DNA of 64,000 nucleotides from Aureimonas sp. AU12 (lineage in GTDB: Bacteria; Pseudomonadota; Alphaproteobacteria; Rhizobiales; Rhizobiaceae), in NCBI RefSeq assembly GCF_001463705.1, contig NZ_BBWH01000010.1:94283-158282 (forward strand), written 5' to 3'. Every line of letters starts with the position of its first letter. The stretch's first letter is position 1. Shown piece after piece: positions 7,675-16,861 of the stretch. The position numbers and the translations under genes were made by a program. The notes under the pieces are model-generated. The model did not search any database. It was given only the letters and a program-made list of their open reading frames with translations, and was not told the DNA's origin.

Positions 7675-8868
7675 ATGACCCTCTTCAAGACGCTCGACAT
7701 GGCCGACCTCTCGGGCAAGCGCGTCCTCGTGCGCGTCGATCTCAACGTGCCGATGAGGGATGGCGCGGTCACCGACGCGACGCGCATCGAGCGCATCCTG
7801 CCGACGATCCGGGCCGTGACCGAACAGGGTGGCAAGGCGATCCTGCTCGCCCATTTCGGCCGGCCGAAGGGCAAGGTGGACCCCGCGCAGTCGCTGGAGC
7901 CGATCGCCGCGGTGCTGACGGAGAAGCTCGGGCGTCCCGTGGGTTTCTCGGCCGACTGCGTCGGCCCGGTGGCCGAGGGCATCGTCGCCAACATGGCGGC
8001 CGGCGACGTTCTGCTCCTGGAGAACACGCGCTTCCACGCGGGCGAAGAGGCCAATGACGAGACCTTCGTCGCCGCCCTCGCTTCGCTCGGCGACGTCTAC
8101 GTCAACGACGCCTTCTCGGCGGCACACCGCGCCCACGCCTCGACGGAGGGGCTCGCCCACCATCTGCCTTCCTATGCCGGCCTCACCATGCAGGCCGAAC
8201 TGGAGGCGCTGGAAAAGGGTCTCGGCAAGCCCGAGAAGCCGGTGATCGCCATCGTCGGCGGCGCCAAGGTCTCGACGAAGATCGATCTCCTGCAGAACCT
8301 GGTGAAGCAGGTGGACTGCCTCGTCATCGGCGGCGGCATGGCCAACACGTTCCTCGCCGCGCAAGGCAAGGATGTCGGAAAGTCGCTTTGCGAGCACGAT
8401 CTCGCCGATCTCGCGCGCACCATCCTCGCGAACGCCGAAGAGGCCGGCTGCACCATCCTCCTGCCGACCGACGCGGTGATCGCCCGCGAGTTCAAGGCCA
8501 ACGCCGCGAGCAAGACGGTGCCGGTGGACGCCGTGCCGGCCGATGCGATGATCCTCGACGTCGGCACCGAAAGCGTCGCGGCGATCACCGCCTGGATCGA
8601 CAAGGCCAAGACGCTCGTCTGGAACGGCCCGCTCGGCGCCTTCGAGATCCAGCCGTTCGACCGCGCGACGATGGCGGCCGCAAAGCACGCCGCCGCGCGC
8701 ACGAAGGCGGGCCATCTCGTGTCGGTCGCCGGCGGCGGCGACACGGTGGCGGCGCTCAACGCGGCCGGGGTGGCCGGCGACTTCACCTATGTCTCGACGG
8801 CGGGCGGCGCCTTCCTCGAATGGATGGAAGGCAAGCCGCTGCCGGGCGTCGACGCCCTCAAGGCCTGA
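7675..8868 (+). CDS. pgk: Phosphoglycerate kinase
   Basis: 397 residues, the usual bacterial length. Signatures in order: [13 protein letters not shown] near the N terminus, [45 protein letters not shown], and the nucleotide-binding [11 protein letters not shown] near the C terminus. It transfers the acyl phosphate of 1,3-bisphosphoglycerate to ADP. The start at 7675 follows GGAGA; an in-frame ATG four codons earlier is less well placed. Third gene of the gap unit; no fructose-bisphosphate aldolase follows. Confidence 0.97.
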   Translation: MTLFKTLDMADLSGKRVLVRVDLNVPMRDGAVTDATRIERILPTIRAVTEQGGKAILLAHFGRPKGKVDPAQSLEPIAAVLTEKLGRPVGFSADCVGPVAEGIVANMAAGDVLLLENTRFHAGEEANDETFVAALASLGDVYVNDAFSAAHRAHASTEGLAHHLPSYAGLTMQAELEALEKGLGKPEKPVIAIVGGAKVSTKIDLLQNLVKQVDCLVIGGGMANTFLAAQGKDVGKSLCEHDLADLARTILANAEEAGCTILLPTDAVIAREFKANAASKTVPVDAVPADAMILDVGTESVAAITAWIDKAKTLVWNGPLGAFEIQPFDRATMAAAKHAAARTKAGHLVSVAGGGDTVAALNAAGVAGDFTYVSTAGGAFLEWMEGKPLPGVDALKA

Positions 8869-8887
8869 CGCGACACAGCCAAGACCG

Positions 8888-9733
8888 ATGCGCGACGCCG
8901 CCCTCTCCTGGCTTCTCCTGCCGGTCTACGTCTGGCAGGGGATCGGCCTTCGACGCCGCATCGAGCGGATGATCCCGCCGGCCGGCCCCGCTCACGGCGC
9001 CTTTGGCCATTGTGCCGGGCAAAGGGACGTGACGGCCACGCATGGGTCGCCCGACGGCGACGACCTGGGTGACGGCGGCGCGATCCGCCTTCTCGTCCTC
9101 GGCGACAGTTCGGCCGCGGGCGTCGGGGTCGAGCGGATCGAGGAGGGCCTTGCCTGTCGCCTCGCCGAGCGGCTGCATGTCCTCACCGGCCGCCCCGTCT
9201 TCTGGCGCGCGGCAGGCTTCAACTCCGCCGTCTCGGCGGACCTGCGCGATCATGTCGTTCCGAACCTCGTCCGCGAGCCCTACACGCACATCCTGCTGAC
9301 CACGGGCACAAACGACGTGAAGAACTTCCACGGCGCGCGCCGCTTCAAGCGCGAGTTCGGCGGCCTGCTCTATACCCTGCGCGCCCGTTGGCCGGACGCG
9401 CGCATCGTCTGGTCGCCGCCGGTGGACATGCTGCGCGTGCCCGCGCTGTCGCCGGGTCTGGCGAAGGTGCTGCATCACCGCGATCGGGTGCTGGCCCGCC
9501 TCGGCCGACGCTTGTGCCTGGAGCGCGGCATCCTGCCCGCCACGACATTGCCCCGTGTCGAGCAGGCGGGTTTTGCCCGCGACGGCTTCCACGCCTCGGC
9601 GGACGGCGCCGCCTACGCGGCGGGGCATCTGGCGGGCTATGTGCTCGGCGCGGCCGGCACCAACTCGTCGCTCATCAGGGCCGCGACCGGGCGCGACGCC
9701 GGTGCGAAGCCAAGCGGCGAAGCGGGCTCCTGA
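8888..9733 (+). CDS. SGNH/GDSL hydrolase
   Basis: 281 residues. Block I is LLVLGDSSAAGVG (nucleophile Ser in GDSS), block III is TTGTNDVKN, and block V is DGFHAS, giving the Asp-His of the triad. An N-terminal hydrophobic segment (ALSWLLLPVYVWQGIGL) may anchor the protein in the membrane. Esterase or lipase activity is expected for the fold, but the substrate is unknown. It starts 19 bases after pgk. Its last 97 bases overlap the convergent diguanylate cyclase gene. Confidence 0.85.
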   Translation: MRDAALSWLLLPVYVWQGIGLRRRIERMIPPAGPAHGAFGHCAGQRDVTATHGSPDGDDLGDGGAIRLLVLGDSSAAGVGVERIEEGLACRLAERLHVLTGRPVFWRAAGFNSAVSADLRDHVVPNLVREPYTHILLTTGTNDVKNFHGARRFKREFGGLLYTLRARWPDARIVWSPPVDMLRVPALSPGLAKVLHHRDRVLARLGRRLCLERGILPATTLPRVEQAGFARDGFHASADGAAYAAGHLAGYVLGAAGTNSSLIRAATGRDAGAKPSGEAGS

Positions 9734-10638
9734 TCCTCGCCGACGCGGAACGTGTTGCGACCGGCGAGCTTGGCGGCGTAGAGGGCGGCATCGGCTCGCG
9801 CGACCAGCCGCTCCGTGTCGTCGCCCCGATGATGCGCGACGCCGATGGACGCCCCGATCCGGCAGATCACCGTACCTTCGACGATGGGCTGACGCAGCGC
9901 TGCGACCGTCGCCGCAGCCAGCGTCTCGGCCAGACCCGCCTCGCCTTCGAGGATCACGGCGAACTCGTCGCCGCCGATCCGCGCCACGAGAAGAGCCCCC
10001 TGGCAGACCGATGCGATGCGCCCCGCCGCCGCCTTCAGCACGCGGTCTCCCTGCGCATGGCCATGGGTGTCGTTGACGGCCTTGAACCCGTCGAGATCGA
10101 CCAGCAGCAGCGAGAACCCGCCCTGATCGGCGACTGGTGCCGTCAGCCCGTCGAGCCGGGCCTGGAACGACATGCGGTTGGCCAGCCCGGTCAGCGGCTC
10201 GTGTTCGGCCACATAGCGCAGGCGCTCCAGAAGCACCCGTTCGTCGGTGATGTCCCGCTTGACCCCGAAGATGCGATGCGCCGTGCCGTCGCGCCCCTCC
10301 ACGGTGGCGGTGATGCGGATCCAGCGTCGCCGACCGAGCAAGGTGGTGATTTCGGCATCCAGCTCGAATTCGCCGAGAGTGCGGATGGCCTCGTCGCGCA
10401 GCGTGTCCAACTCCGCGCGGCTGGCCGCCGAATAGCATTCGAGGATGCGGCGGCGGTCGGGCACCCTGTCGCGCGGCAGGTCGAACAGGCGGTACACGCC
10501 CTCGGTCCAGAGCAGCCGCTCGCCCGGAAGCGAGCATTCCCACACGCCCATGCGGGCGGCCCGGAAGGCCAGTTCGAGAACTCGGCGATCGTGCGAGAGC
10601 GCGCGAGATGCGCTTGTTTTGCTATCAGGATGGGTCAT
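9637..10638 (-). CDS. PAS-GGDEF diguanylate cyclase
   Basis: 333 residues from the ATG at 10638; a TTG further upstream (10683) is less likely. A PAS-type sensor domain spans about 21-132, including WTEGVYRLFDLP and the closing GVKRDITDE. The GGDEF domain follows, starting EHEPLTGLANR, with the catalytic GGDEF intact at 222-226. No RxxD inhibitory site is seen just before it, so product feedback is probably missing. It should make cyclic di-GMP from two GTP. No transmembrane segment is visible, so it is a cytoplasmic sensor. The 3' end overlaps the convergent SGNH hydrolase gene by 97 bases. Confidence 0.9.
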   Translation of the reverse strand: MTHPDSKTSASRALSHDRRVLELAFRAARMGVWECSLPGERLLWTEGVYRLFDLPRDRVPDRRRILECYSAASRAELDTLRDEAIRTLGEFELDAEITTLLGRRRWIRITATVEGRDGTAHRIFGVKRDITDERVLLERLRYVAEHEPLTGLANRMSFQARLDGLTAPVADQGGFSLLLVDLDGFKAVNDTHGHAQGDRVLKAAAGRIASVCQGALLVARIGGDEFAVILEGEAGLAETLAAATVAALRQPIVEGTVICRIGASIGVAHHRGDDTERLVARADAALYAAKLAGRNTFRVGEDQEPASPLGFAPASRPVAALMSDELVPAAPST

Positions 10639-10765
10639 CGGCAAACCTGTCCGTTCGCGACGGAATTCGAACGTGGCACGCAATGGTTGCGATTGTATAT
10701 CGACGTAACACGTCAGTGGCTGGCTATCGAACCAACCGGCTTGATCGGAGGGCTATTTCATCGGC

Positions 10766-11797
10766 TCAGTCCCCCTCGTCCTCGTAGCCCACGAGATGCA
10801 GCGGGCGGGCGCGCACACCCTTGAGCGCGCACCAGCGCACCAGCGCCTCCTCGCGCCCATGCGTCACCCACACCTCCTGCGGGGCGATCTCGGCGATGGT
10901 CTCGACGAGTTCGTCCCAGTCGCAGTGATCGGAGAGGATCAGCGGCAGCTCGACGCCGCGCTGGCGGGCGCGTTGGCGTACGCGCATCCAGCCCGACGCG
11001 AAGCACGAGACGGGATCGGGAAAGCGCCGCGCCCATTTGTCGGCAAAGGCGGAGGGTGGGCCGACGACGATGGCGCCGGCAAAATCCGCCTTCTTCGCCC
11101 CGTCCTCCGTCTTCGAGGCCGCGATCGTGGCGGGCCTGAGATCGCCGAGCGCGATGCCCTCGCTCTCGTAGAAGTCGCAGAGCTTCTTCAGCGCGCCGTG
11201 GATGTAGATCGGGCTGTCATAGCCCTCCTCGCGCAGCATGCGGATGACCCGCTGCGCCTTGCCGAGCGCATAGGCGCCCACGAGATGGGCCCGCTCGGGA
11301 AATTGGCGGGTGGACTGGATCAGCTTGCGCATTTCGGCGCGCGATTCCGGGTGGCGGAAGACCGGCAGCGCGAAGGTCGCCTCGGTGATGAAGACATCGC
11401 AGGGCACCGGCTCGAAGGGCTCGGCCGTCGGGTCCTCGCGCCGCTTGTAGTCGCCGGACGCGACGATCCGCATGCCGCCCCATTCGACGAGGATCTGCGC
11501 CGAGCCCAGAACGTGGCCGGCTGGGTGGAAGGAGACGGTGACGCCGTTGATCACGGTGCGCTCGCCCCATTCGGCGGTCTGGCGCGTCACCGCGAAATCC
11601 TCGCCGTAGCGCAGGGCCATGATCGCAAGCGTCCGGCGCGTCGCCATCACCGCCTCGTTGCCGGGGCGCGCGTGGTCGGCATGGCCGTGGGTGACGAGCG
11701 CGCGCGCCACCGGCTTCACCGGATCGATGTAGAAATCGCCGGGCGGGCAGTAGAGGCCCTTCGGGGTCGGTCGCAGGAGATCTTCGAAACGGGCCAT
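10766..11797 (-). CDS. Ligase-associated DNA damage response exonuclease (TIGR04122)
   Basis: 343 residues of the metallo-beta-lactamase/beta-CASP type. The metal motif THGHADH lies at 36-42, and FHPAGHVLGSAQ, SGDYKRREDPT and VWVTHGREEALVRW follow in the family order. The opening RPTPKGLYCPPGDFYIDPVKPV is typical of TIGR04122 proteins. These usually lie beside an ATP-dependent DNA ligase (TIGR04120), a DEXH helicase (TIGR04121) and a phosphoesterase (PdeM, TIGR04123). Here the helicase is 5 kb away, PdeM 11 kb away, and no ATP ligase is in the window. It is divergent from the TPR methyltransferase gene. Confidence 0.9.
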   Translation of the reverse strand: MARFEDLLRPTPKGLYCPPGDFYIDPVKPVARALVTHGHADHARPGNEAVMATRRTLAIMALRYGEDFAVTRQTAEWGERTVINGVTVSFHPAGHVLGSAQILVEWGGMRIVASGDYKRREDPTAEPFEPVPCDVFITEATFALPVFRHPESRAEMRKLIQSTRQFPERAHLVGAYALGKAQRVIRMLREEGYDSPIYIHGALKKLCDFYESEGIALGDLRPATIAASKTEDGAKKADFAGAIVVGPPSAFADKWARRFPDPVSCFASGWMRVRQRARQRGVELPLILSDHCDWDELVETIAEIAPQEVWVTHGREEALVRWCALKGVRARPLHLVGYEDEGD

Positions 11798-11946
11798 GGC
11801 GTCGCAGATAGGCCGCCATGCGATGGCTGGAAGAACCGGGCGCAGTCAGCGACGACCCTTGGGCCCGGCACCGTCCGGGAGAAACCGCTTGCGCCCGGCG
11901 CTCGCGCGCCGCCATAAGCCTCTCGCCCTTCCGGAACCGATCCCCC

Positions 11947-12876
11947 GTGCCGCTCGACCCCCACCGCTCCGGCGACCCGCTCGCCGACCGCCGCGCCGAC
12001 TATGCGGAAGCCTATGCAAAGGCGCGCGACTTCGCCGCAGCCGCCGACCTGATGCGCCAGGCGCTGGCGCTCGCGCCCGGCTGGACGCTCGGGCGCATGC
12101 GGCTCGCGAGCTTCCTCGAGGAGGCCGGCGCACGCGAGGAGGCCGGAACGGTCTATGCGCAGGTCGCCGCCGGCAATGCGGACGATCCCTACGGCGCCGG
12201 TCTGAAGCTTGCCGCGCTCGGCCTCGCGCAGGCACCCGCCGCGCCGCCGCCGGCCTTCGTCGCCGGCCTGTTCGACCAGTATGCCAACGGCTTCGAGACG
12301 CAGCTCGTCGAGCGCCTCGGCTACCGCGTGCCCGATCTCCTCTTCGCGACACTCGCCGAAGTCGCGGACGAGCCCTTGCATTTTGTCCGCGCGCTGGATC
12401 TGGGCTGCGGCACCGGCCTGATGGGCGAACGCCTGCGCCCCGTATGCGACCGGCTGGAGGGCATCGACCTCTCGGTCGGCATGCTCGAAAAGGCCCGCTC
12501 CAAGCGCCTCTACGACACGCTGACCGAATGCGACGTGCTCGCCGCCGGCAAGGGGCACGAGGGCAGCTACGACTGCGTCGCCGCCGCCGACGTCCTTACC
12601 TATCTCGGCGACCTCGCGCCGGTCTTTGCCCATGTCGCGACCCTGCTCGCCCCCGGCGGGCTCTTCGCCTTCTCGGTCGAAGCCGACGACGAGGCGGCCG
12701 GTTTCACGTTGCGCCCCTCGCTGCGCTACGCCCACGCGCCTGCCGAACTCGCCCGCCTGCTGATGCTCGCCGGCTTCGAGCCGCTGCTCGAGCAGCGGGC
12801 CGAGCTGCGCCGCGACCGGGGCGAGCCGGTGCTGGGCGCGATCATCGTCGCGCGCCGCCTGTCTCACCTGGCATAG
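11947..12876 (+). CDS. TPR-containing class I SAM-dependent methyltransferase
   Basis: 309 residues from a GTG at 11947 (the frame stays open back to an ATG at 11818, but that part is low-complexity and Arg/Pro-rich). The first ~90 residues form TPR-like helices (YAEAYAKARDFAAAADLMRQAL, then LASFLEEAGAREEAGTVYAQV). The methyltransferase domain follows: LDLGCGTGLMGERL is motif I, GIDLSVGMLEKA binds the ribose, and AADVLTYLGDLAPVF is the motif IV region. The substrate is unknown. Genes of this kind occur beside the ligase-associated exonuclease in some Rhizobiales (recalled, not checked). Start choice is moderately certain. Confidence 0.8.
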   Translation: MPLDPHRSGDPLADRRADYAEAYAKARDFAAAADLMRQALALAPGWTLGRMRLASFLEEAGAREEAGTVYAQVAAGNADDPYGAGLKLAALGLAQAPAAPPPAFVAGLFDQYANGFETQLVERLGYRVPDLLFATLAEVADEPLHFVRALDLGCGTGLMGERLRPVCDRLEGIDLSVGMLEKARSKRLYDTLTECDVLAAGKGHEGSYDCVAAADVLTYLGDLAPVFAHVATLLAPGGLFAFSVEADDEAAGFTLRPSLRYAHAPAELARLLMLAGFEPLLEQRAELRRDRGEPVLGAIIVARRLSHLA

Positions 12877-12956
12877 CTCCCCTGCGCACCAGCCGATTGC
12901 GCTTGTCCGCAGCTCGGCTCATTGTTTCGCAGATGCGAGAGAGAAGGAACAAAGCC

Positions 12957-13667
12957 ATGCCGAGCGCCGGGATCGAAGCGGGCGACCAAGCGGCGGCTCC
13001 TTTGCCAAGCGAGACGCTGCGCGAAAGCCAGGCGCTGCGCCGGGCCCATCGCTTCGGCAACTGGGCAGCCACCGCGACGCGCCATTCGCCTTGGGAAGAC
13101 GCGCTCGGCGTCCTCGCGGGCGTGACGCTGACGGCCGTCGGCATCGCCATTCTCGGCCATCTCGGCTTTCTCACCGGCGGCATGGCGGGCCTCGCCTTCG
13201 TCGTCCATTATCTCACCGGATGGAATTTCGGCGCGGTCTTCTTCGTCCTCAACCTGCCGTTCTACGTCTTGGCCATCGGCCGCATGGGCCGCTCCTTCAC
13301 GATCAAGACCGCCTTCGCGGTGGCGCTTCTCTCGGTCATGACCGCGTTTTCCGGCGACGTTCTGCGCTTTGCCGACGTCCAGCCGCTGCTCGGCACCTGC
13401 CTCGGCGGGCTGATGATCGGCTTCGGCCTGCTCGCCCTCTTCCGCCACCGCGCGTCGGCCGGCGGCGTCGGCATCCTCGCCGTCTACCTGCAGGACCGCT
13501 TCGGCTGGCGCGCCGGCCTCACACAGATGAGCGTTGATCTCCTCGTCCTCGTCTCCGCCTTTGCCGCCGTCTCACCGCTGGCCGTGCTCTATTCCGTGAT
13601 CGGCGCCGTCGTCCTCAACCTCTTCCTCGCCATCAACCACCGCACCGACCGCTATCTGGCGGTCTGA
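12957..13667 (+). CDS. YitT family membrane protein
   Basis: 236 residues with a hydrophilic N-terminal 40-50 residues and then five to six hydrophobic segments. LTGGMAGLAFVVHYLTGWNFG and SAGGVGILAVYLQDRFGWRAG are the two repeated Gly-rich YitT motifs. The start at 12957 has GAAGGA about 10 bases before it; an ATG at 12933 is possible. YitT proteins are inner-membrane proteins with no settled function. The gene is separate from the GtrA operon, which starts 89 bases later. Confidence 0.85.
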   Translation: MPSAGIEAGDQAAAPLPSETLRESQALRRAHRFGNWAATATRHSPWEDALGVLAGVTLTAVGIAILGHLGFLTGGMAGLAFVVHYLTGWNFGAVFFVLNLPFYVLAIGRMGRSFTIKTAFAVALLSVMTAFSGDVLRFADVQPLLGTCLGGLMIGFGLLALFRHRASAGGVGILAVYLQDRFGWRAGLTQMSVDLLVLVSAFAAVSPLAVLYSVIGAVVLNLFLAINHRTDRYLAV

Positions 13668-13756
13668 ACTCAACCTTCGCGTGTGAATCGGCCCTTGCGT
13701 TTGTTGACACTGCGCCCGGCAAATGATTTCGCTCGCAGAAAGCAGGAGTTTCCAGC

Positions 13757-14140
13757 GTGCGCACAATGACGCAGCTTATCCGTTATGGCTTCGTCGGCGT
13801 TCTCAATACTGCGATCACCGCGGCCGTCATTCTCGCACTGACCTTTTTGGGCTTCGACCTACTGCTGGCGAACGCGCTTGGCTTCGCCGCCGGCCTTCTC
13901 AACAGTTTCCTGCTAAACCGCCGTCTGACGTTCAGGGCTGGCGCGAGTTCGACGCGGACGAAACTCAGTTTTCTGGTCGGCTTCGCGCTGTGCTACGCGC
14001 TAAATCTCTCGATCGTCATGGCGCTGGACGGCGTGCTGCATCCTGCGGCAACCCAGTTGGCGGGAATGATCGTCTACAATCTCTCGTTCTTCGCATGGAT
14101 GAAGTTCCGGGTGTTCAAGGTGGAGACCCATGCGAACTGA
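13757..14140 (+). CDS. GtrA family membrane protein (probable undecaprenyl-P-sugar flippase)
   Basis: 127 residues, four transmembrane segments. GtrA signatures: IRYGFVGVLNTAI at the N terminus, NALGFAAGLLNSFLLNRRLTF in the middle, and a C-terminal FFAWMKFRVF. The start is GTG at 13757 after AGGAG; a later ATG at 13766 is too far from that site. GtrA proteins are thought to move a lipid-linked sugar across the inner membrane. It overlaps the GtrB-like glycosyltransferase by 11 bases. A TTGACA at 13704-13709 could be a -35 element, but no clear -10 was seen. Confidence 0.88.
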   Translation: MRTMTQLIRYGFVGVLNTAITAAVILALTFLGFDLLLANALGFAAGLLNSFLLNRRLTFRAGASSTRTKLSFLVGFALCYALNLSIVMALDGVLHPAATQLAGMIVYNLSFFAWMKFRVFKVETHAN

Positions 14141-15098
14141 GTATCGCGCAGACCTCGTGATTCCCTGCTTTCACGAGGAGGATGCGCTTCCCGAGACGGC
14201 GCCTGTGATCCTCGCCTACATGCGCGGATGCGTCGAGGATCCGACGAACGGCCTTACCGGCTTCAGGATCCTATTCGTTGACGATGGAAGCCGCGACCGG
14301 ACCTGGCCGATCATCGCTGCTCTCGCCGCAGAGAACACCGAAGCGGAAGGCGTGAAGCTTTCACGCAATTTCGGCCATCAGGGTGCGCTGCTCGCGGGGC
14401 TCGCTCATGCGGACGCCGACGTCGTGATCTCGCTCGACGCCGATTTGCAGGACGACATCGCCGTCATCCGCGACATGCTGCGGGCCTACGAGGCCGGCAA
14501 CGATCTGGCGCTTGGCGTCCGGTCCGATCGCAGGAGCGATCGGTGGGCGAAACGCGAGACGGCACGGCTCTACTACCGGATCCTGTCGGCCCTTGGCGTC
14601 CGCATCGTGCCGGATCACGCCGATTTCCGGCTGATGTCGCGACGCGCCCTGAAGGCGCTACTTGCCTACGACGAAGCCAATCTCTTCCTGCGCGGGATCA
14701 TCCCGCTCATCGGGTTTCCGGTGGCGCTCGTCCCCTATGCCAGACTGGCACGCACCGCGGGCGAGACGAAATACACGATGCGCAAGATGCTGCGACTGGC
14801 GATCGACGGGATTACGTCCTTCTCCGTCGTGCCGCTTCGCGCCATCTCTGTGCTTGGACTGATCGTCTTCGGACTGTCCGTCGCGGCCGGCCTCTATGTG
14901 GTGCTGCAGCGTTTTCTGTTGCCGAGTTCGGTGGTGCCCGGCTGGGCATCGACACTGCTGCCATTGCTGCTGCTCGGCGGCATCCAGATCCTGTCGGTCG
15001 GCGTCATCGGCGAGTATCTCGGCAAGATCTACCTCGAGACCAAGCGGCGCCCTCGCTTCACCGTCGAACGCCTGACAGATGTCTCCCGTGACCACTAG
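14130..15098 (+). CDS. GtrB-like polyprenyl-phosphate glycosyltransferase (GT2)
   Basis: 322 residues. The GT2 domain shows VIPCFHEEDALPE at the start, FVDDGSRDRTW (49-59), SRNFGHQGAL (78-87) and the metal-binding D103-A-D105 within DADLQDD. Two C-terminal transmembrane segments (about 240-262 and 275-297) match GtrB/DPM1-type enzymes, which load a sugar onto undecaprenyl phosphate at the inner face of the membrane. It overlaps the GtrA gene by 11 bases and the downstream membrane gene by 20 bases, so the three are tightly coupled. Confidence 0.9.
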   Translation: MRTEYRADLVIPCFHEEDALPETAPVILAYMRGCVEDPTNGLTGFRILFVDDGSRDRTWPIIAALAAENTEAEGVKLSRNFGHQGALLAGLAHADADVVISLDADLQDDIAVIRDMLRAYEAGNDLALGVRSDRRSDRWAKRETARLYYRILSALGVRIVPDHADFRLMSRRALKALLAYDEANLFLRGIIPLIGFPVALVPYARLARTAGETKYTMRKMLRLAIDGITSFSVVPLRAISVLGLIVFGLSVAAGLYVVLQRFLLPSSVVPGWASTLLPLLLLGGIQILSVGVIGEYLGKIYLETKRRPRFTVERLTDVSRDH

Positions 15099-16788
15099 GG
15101 TTCGGCCCGTCGAGGCCCTTCTCGGCGTCGCGCTGGTCGGCCTCGCGCTGCTGTTCGTCCGGCACTACGTCTCTATCGAGCATCCCGCCTACATCTGGGA
15201 CTGGGGTGGCTATTACGACATCTATCGGCGCTTCTCCCGGCTTCTGGCGAGCGATGCCGGCGCGTTCTGGACGGCCCTGCAGTCGTCCGTCGCCTACGAC
15301 AATTACAACGCCGCCCCGGTCGTCCCCATCCTGCCGGTCGCGCTTCTCTTCGAGGAAGGACGCAGTCCCTTCGTCGCAGCGATCGTGGTCGTCTACCTTA
15401 TCCCGGCGAGCCTGCTGATGGGGCTGTTGGCGCGCAGGGCCCTGCGCGAGGCGAAGGTCGAGCTCGGACGGCTCGAATCCTGCCTGCTCCTGTTCATGAG
15501 CCTCGCCTTCTTCCCGATCTGGCCGTCGGCGCTGCGGGGCATGCCTGACTCGGTCGCGCTGATTCCGCTCGGTCTTGCCACACTGATCCTGCTTCGCACC
15601 GATTTTCTGCGGCGGGCCTCGCTCGTGCAGGCCTTGCAGATCGGCCTTCTCGTCTGGTGCGCGTTCCTGCTGCGACGGTGGTATGCCTTCGCCTGCCTTG
15701 GGCTGCTGTCGGCGTCGGCCCTGTTCTGCCTGATCTCCGTCCTGCGCTCTCCGGAGCGGAGCGTCTCCGCGATCGTGCGTCCCGCACTCCTGCACATCCT
15801 CGCCGGGCTCGTCATCGTCGCGTGCCTTGCCGTCGTCCAGCGCCCGCTGGCGCTGGAGATCCTGCGCACCTCCTACGCCGACATCTATGCCGGGTATCAA
15901 GTCGCATTCCCCACTCAGTTCTGGATCCTCTGGGTTCGTCTCGGCACGCCGCTGGTCGCACTCTTCGCCATCGGGCTTCTGCTGGCGGCTATGGCGCGCA
16001 ACACCACGATCCTGTTCTGCACGCTGGCCGGCGTCCTCGCCCATGCCGGCTTCATCCGGACGCAGTCGCCCTCGATCCAGCACACGTTGCCGCTGTTCTT
16101 CTGGATGTTCCCGGCCATCGCTTACGGCGTTGTCGTGCCAATCCAGGGGATGGCGCGAAGTTTCGCGTGGCCTTCGGCAGCGCTCGCCGCCACGTTCTTC
16201 GCCTCGGCCTTCCTCGCGTCCTTCTTGCCGGGGCCGCGGGCCGCCCTTTCGTCGCTGACCTTCCTCTATCCCGCCCACCCCATTCTTCCCCTGCAGCTCG
16301 AGAATTACGACGAGTATCGACGGCTGGTAAGCGACCTGCAGACGCAGACGGATGCGAAGGATCAGGTCGGCGTGTTCGCCTCGAGCGAGGTTCTGTCCGA
16401 CGCGTTGCTGCGTGTTCTCGATCCCGCTTCCGCCGATCGCTTTGCCATCGTCTCGCAGGTCGATCTCGTCGAAGGCCTCCGCCTCGCCCCGCTGCGTGCG
16501 CGATATGCCGTCGTCACGACGCCGCCGACCATTCACATGCAGCCCGAGTTCCAGCACGTGATCACGCTGCCGGCCGAGAGCATCGCGACGGGAACCGGTT
16601 TCGGCGCAGCCTATCGCCAGATTCTCGGGCCCTATCGCCTGGGAGCGACGATCGAGGCCTTCGTCTTCGAACGACAGCGCCCGCTCACCGACGCCGATAT
16701 CGCCGAGATCGGGACCTCTCTTCGTGCCATCTATCCCAACTGGACCCTCGACGGGACCGAGAGGATCCGAGCCGCAACGGTGCAATAG
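15079..16788 (+). CDS. Large polytopic membrane protein, GtrC-like GT-C transferase candidate
   Basis: 569 residues with about ten transmembrane segments (roughly 10-400) and a soluble C-terminal domain (about 410-569). The first outside loop carries HPAYIWDWGGYYDIYRRF, which has the acidic residues expected in the first loop of GT-C glycosyltransferases. It follows GtrA and GtrB with a 20-base overlap. In Gtr operons the third gene encodes the strain-specific transferase that puts the sugar onto O-antigen or another surface glycan. That role is inferred from context; the sequence itself is not recognisable as a named family. The acceptor is unknown. Confidence 0.7.
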   Translation: MSPVTTRVRPVEALLGVALVGLALLFVRHYVSIEHPAYIWDWGGYYDIYRRFSRLLASDAGAFWTALQSSVAYDNYNAAPVVPILPVALLFEEGRSPFVAAIVVVYLIPASLLMGLLARRALREAKVELGRLESCLLLFMSLAFFPIWPSALRGMPDSVALIPLGLATLILLRTDFLRRASLVQALQIGLLVWCAFLLRRWYAFACLGLLSASALFCLISVLRSPERSVSAIVRPALLHILAGLVIVACLAVVQRPLALEILRTSYADIYAGYQVAFPTQFWILWVRLGTPLVALFAIGLLLAAMARNTTILFCTLAGVLAHAGFIRTQSPSIQHTLPLFFWMFPAIAYGVVVPIQGMARSFAWPSAALAATFFASAFLASFLPGPRAALSSLTFLYPAHPILPLQLENYDEYRRLVSDLQTQTDAKDQVGVFASSEVLSDALLRVLDPASADRFAIVSQVDLVEGLRLAPLRARYAVVTTPPTIHMQPEFQHVITLPAESIATGTGFGAAYRQILGPYRLGATIEAFVFERQRPLTDADIAEIGTSLRAIYPNWTLDGTERIRAATVQ

Positions 16789-16861
16789 ACGCAAGCCGCG
16801 ACGACGCGGCACGCCGGAGCTGCCTCTTGGCCTTTGGCGGATCGGGCATACCTTTGCCTGG

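Noticed and set aside
13668..16861. Search for attachment sites or a tRNA flanking the Gtr-like operon
   Set aside because: No direct repeats, tRNA end or integrase were seen, so it was not called a genomic island with defined ends.
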